A DNA stretch of 5,495 nt from Firmicutes bacterium UBA7523 (GTDB lineage: Bacteria > Bacillota > Dethiobacteria > Dethiobacterales > Dethiobacteraceae): the NCBI GenBank assembly GCA_002479415.1, contig DLMZ01000028.1, positions 1-5,495 on the forward strand, written 5' to 3'. The notes below the pieces were generated by a model. That model saw nothing but the letters and a program-made list of their open reading frames with translations. It was not told the DNA's origin and ran no database searches. This document shows positions 5,300-5,495 of the stretch, one piece after another (position 1 is the first letter of the stretch; every line of letters begins with the position of its first letter). The position numbers and the translations under genes are program-made.

Positions 5300-5491
5300 A
5301 TGCCTGCTAAATGGAATTGCCAGGAGTGCGGAGAATCATACTATAGTTCATGGAATCATGAAACGGAGCAAACAATACTCTGTGACTGCGGGGTACAAAT
5401 TCACAATCCATATTATGGGGTAAAAGAAAAGAAAAATGTTGAGGCTGAAGTAAGCCTTGAGTATTCTGTAAATCGGATTATTAGGATTTAA
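5300..5491 (+). CDS. Small zinc-ribbon-like protein of unknown function
   Basis: I do not recognise this 63-residue protein. C7 and C10 (NCQECG) and C28 and C30 (LCDCGVQI) give a CxxC-x17-CxC set that could hold one zinc ion, followed by an acidic and basic tail (about 41-63). There is no signal peptide or membrane segment. AAGGAG (5284-5289) precedes the ATG by ten bases, and the 66-base gap from the small HTH gene shows no promoter, so the two are probably co-transcribed. Small zinc-ribbon proteins are common in the early regions of phages and integrative elements. The gene ends four bases before the window edge. That it is a real gene is likely from its ribosome binding site and cysteine pattern. 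Confidence 0.72.
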   Translation: MPAKWNCQECGESYYSSWNHETEQTILCDCGVQIHNPYYGVKEKKNVEAEVSLEYSVNRIIRI

Positions 5492-5495
5492 TTAT

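Overview
The window looks like a Firmicute chromosome, most likely from the class Clostridia. The support is moderate GC, strong GGAGG-type ribosome binding sites, one TTG start, Rrf2 regulators resembling Bacillus CymR, and an acetyl-type MetA paired with an O-acetylhomoserine sulfhydrylase. I cannot name a genus.

Layout. Positions 1-67 hold the 3' end of a tRNA gene (probably tRNA-Arg) and its terminator. Positions 192-4414 hold five co-directional genes with gaps of 30-74 bases: metA, an Rrf2 regulator with three candidate Fe-S cysteines, a CymR-like Rrf2 paralogue that has lost two of them, metY and cysK. A strong hairpin terminator at 4430-4474 closes the unit. An extended -10 promoter lies ahead of metA, and a near-perfect 19-base dyad is centred on that -10. 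Positions 4480-5491 hold a different kind of module: a leftward XRE-family repressor, a divergent two-promoter control region with dyads in both promoters, a rightward 59-residue Cro-sized HTH protein, and a 63-residue protein with a CxxC/CxC zinc-ribbon pattern. This resembles the lysogeny switch of a prophage or integrative element, of which only one edge is visible.

How the genes work together. MetA acetylates homoserine, and MetY replaces the acetyl group with sulfide to give homocysteine. CysK does the matching reaction on O-acetylserine to give cysteine. The operon is therefore a sulfide-assimilation unit for both sulfur amino acids, carrying two paralogous regulators. The most interesting feature is that both regulators end in -YYI. 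A C-terminal isoleucine is how known CysK partners (serine acetyltransferase, CdiA toxins) enter the CysK active site, and CymR is known to act as a CysK complex. The operon may thus encode two CysK-docking repressors, one tuned to Fe-S or redox status and one to cysteine supply. That last step is inference.
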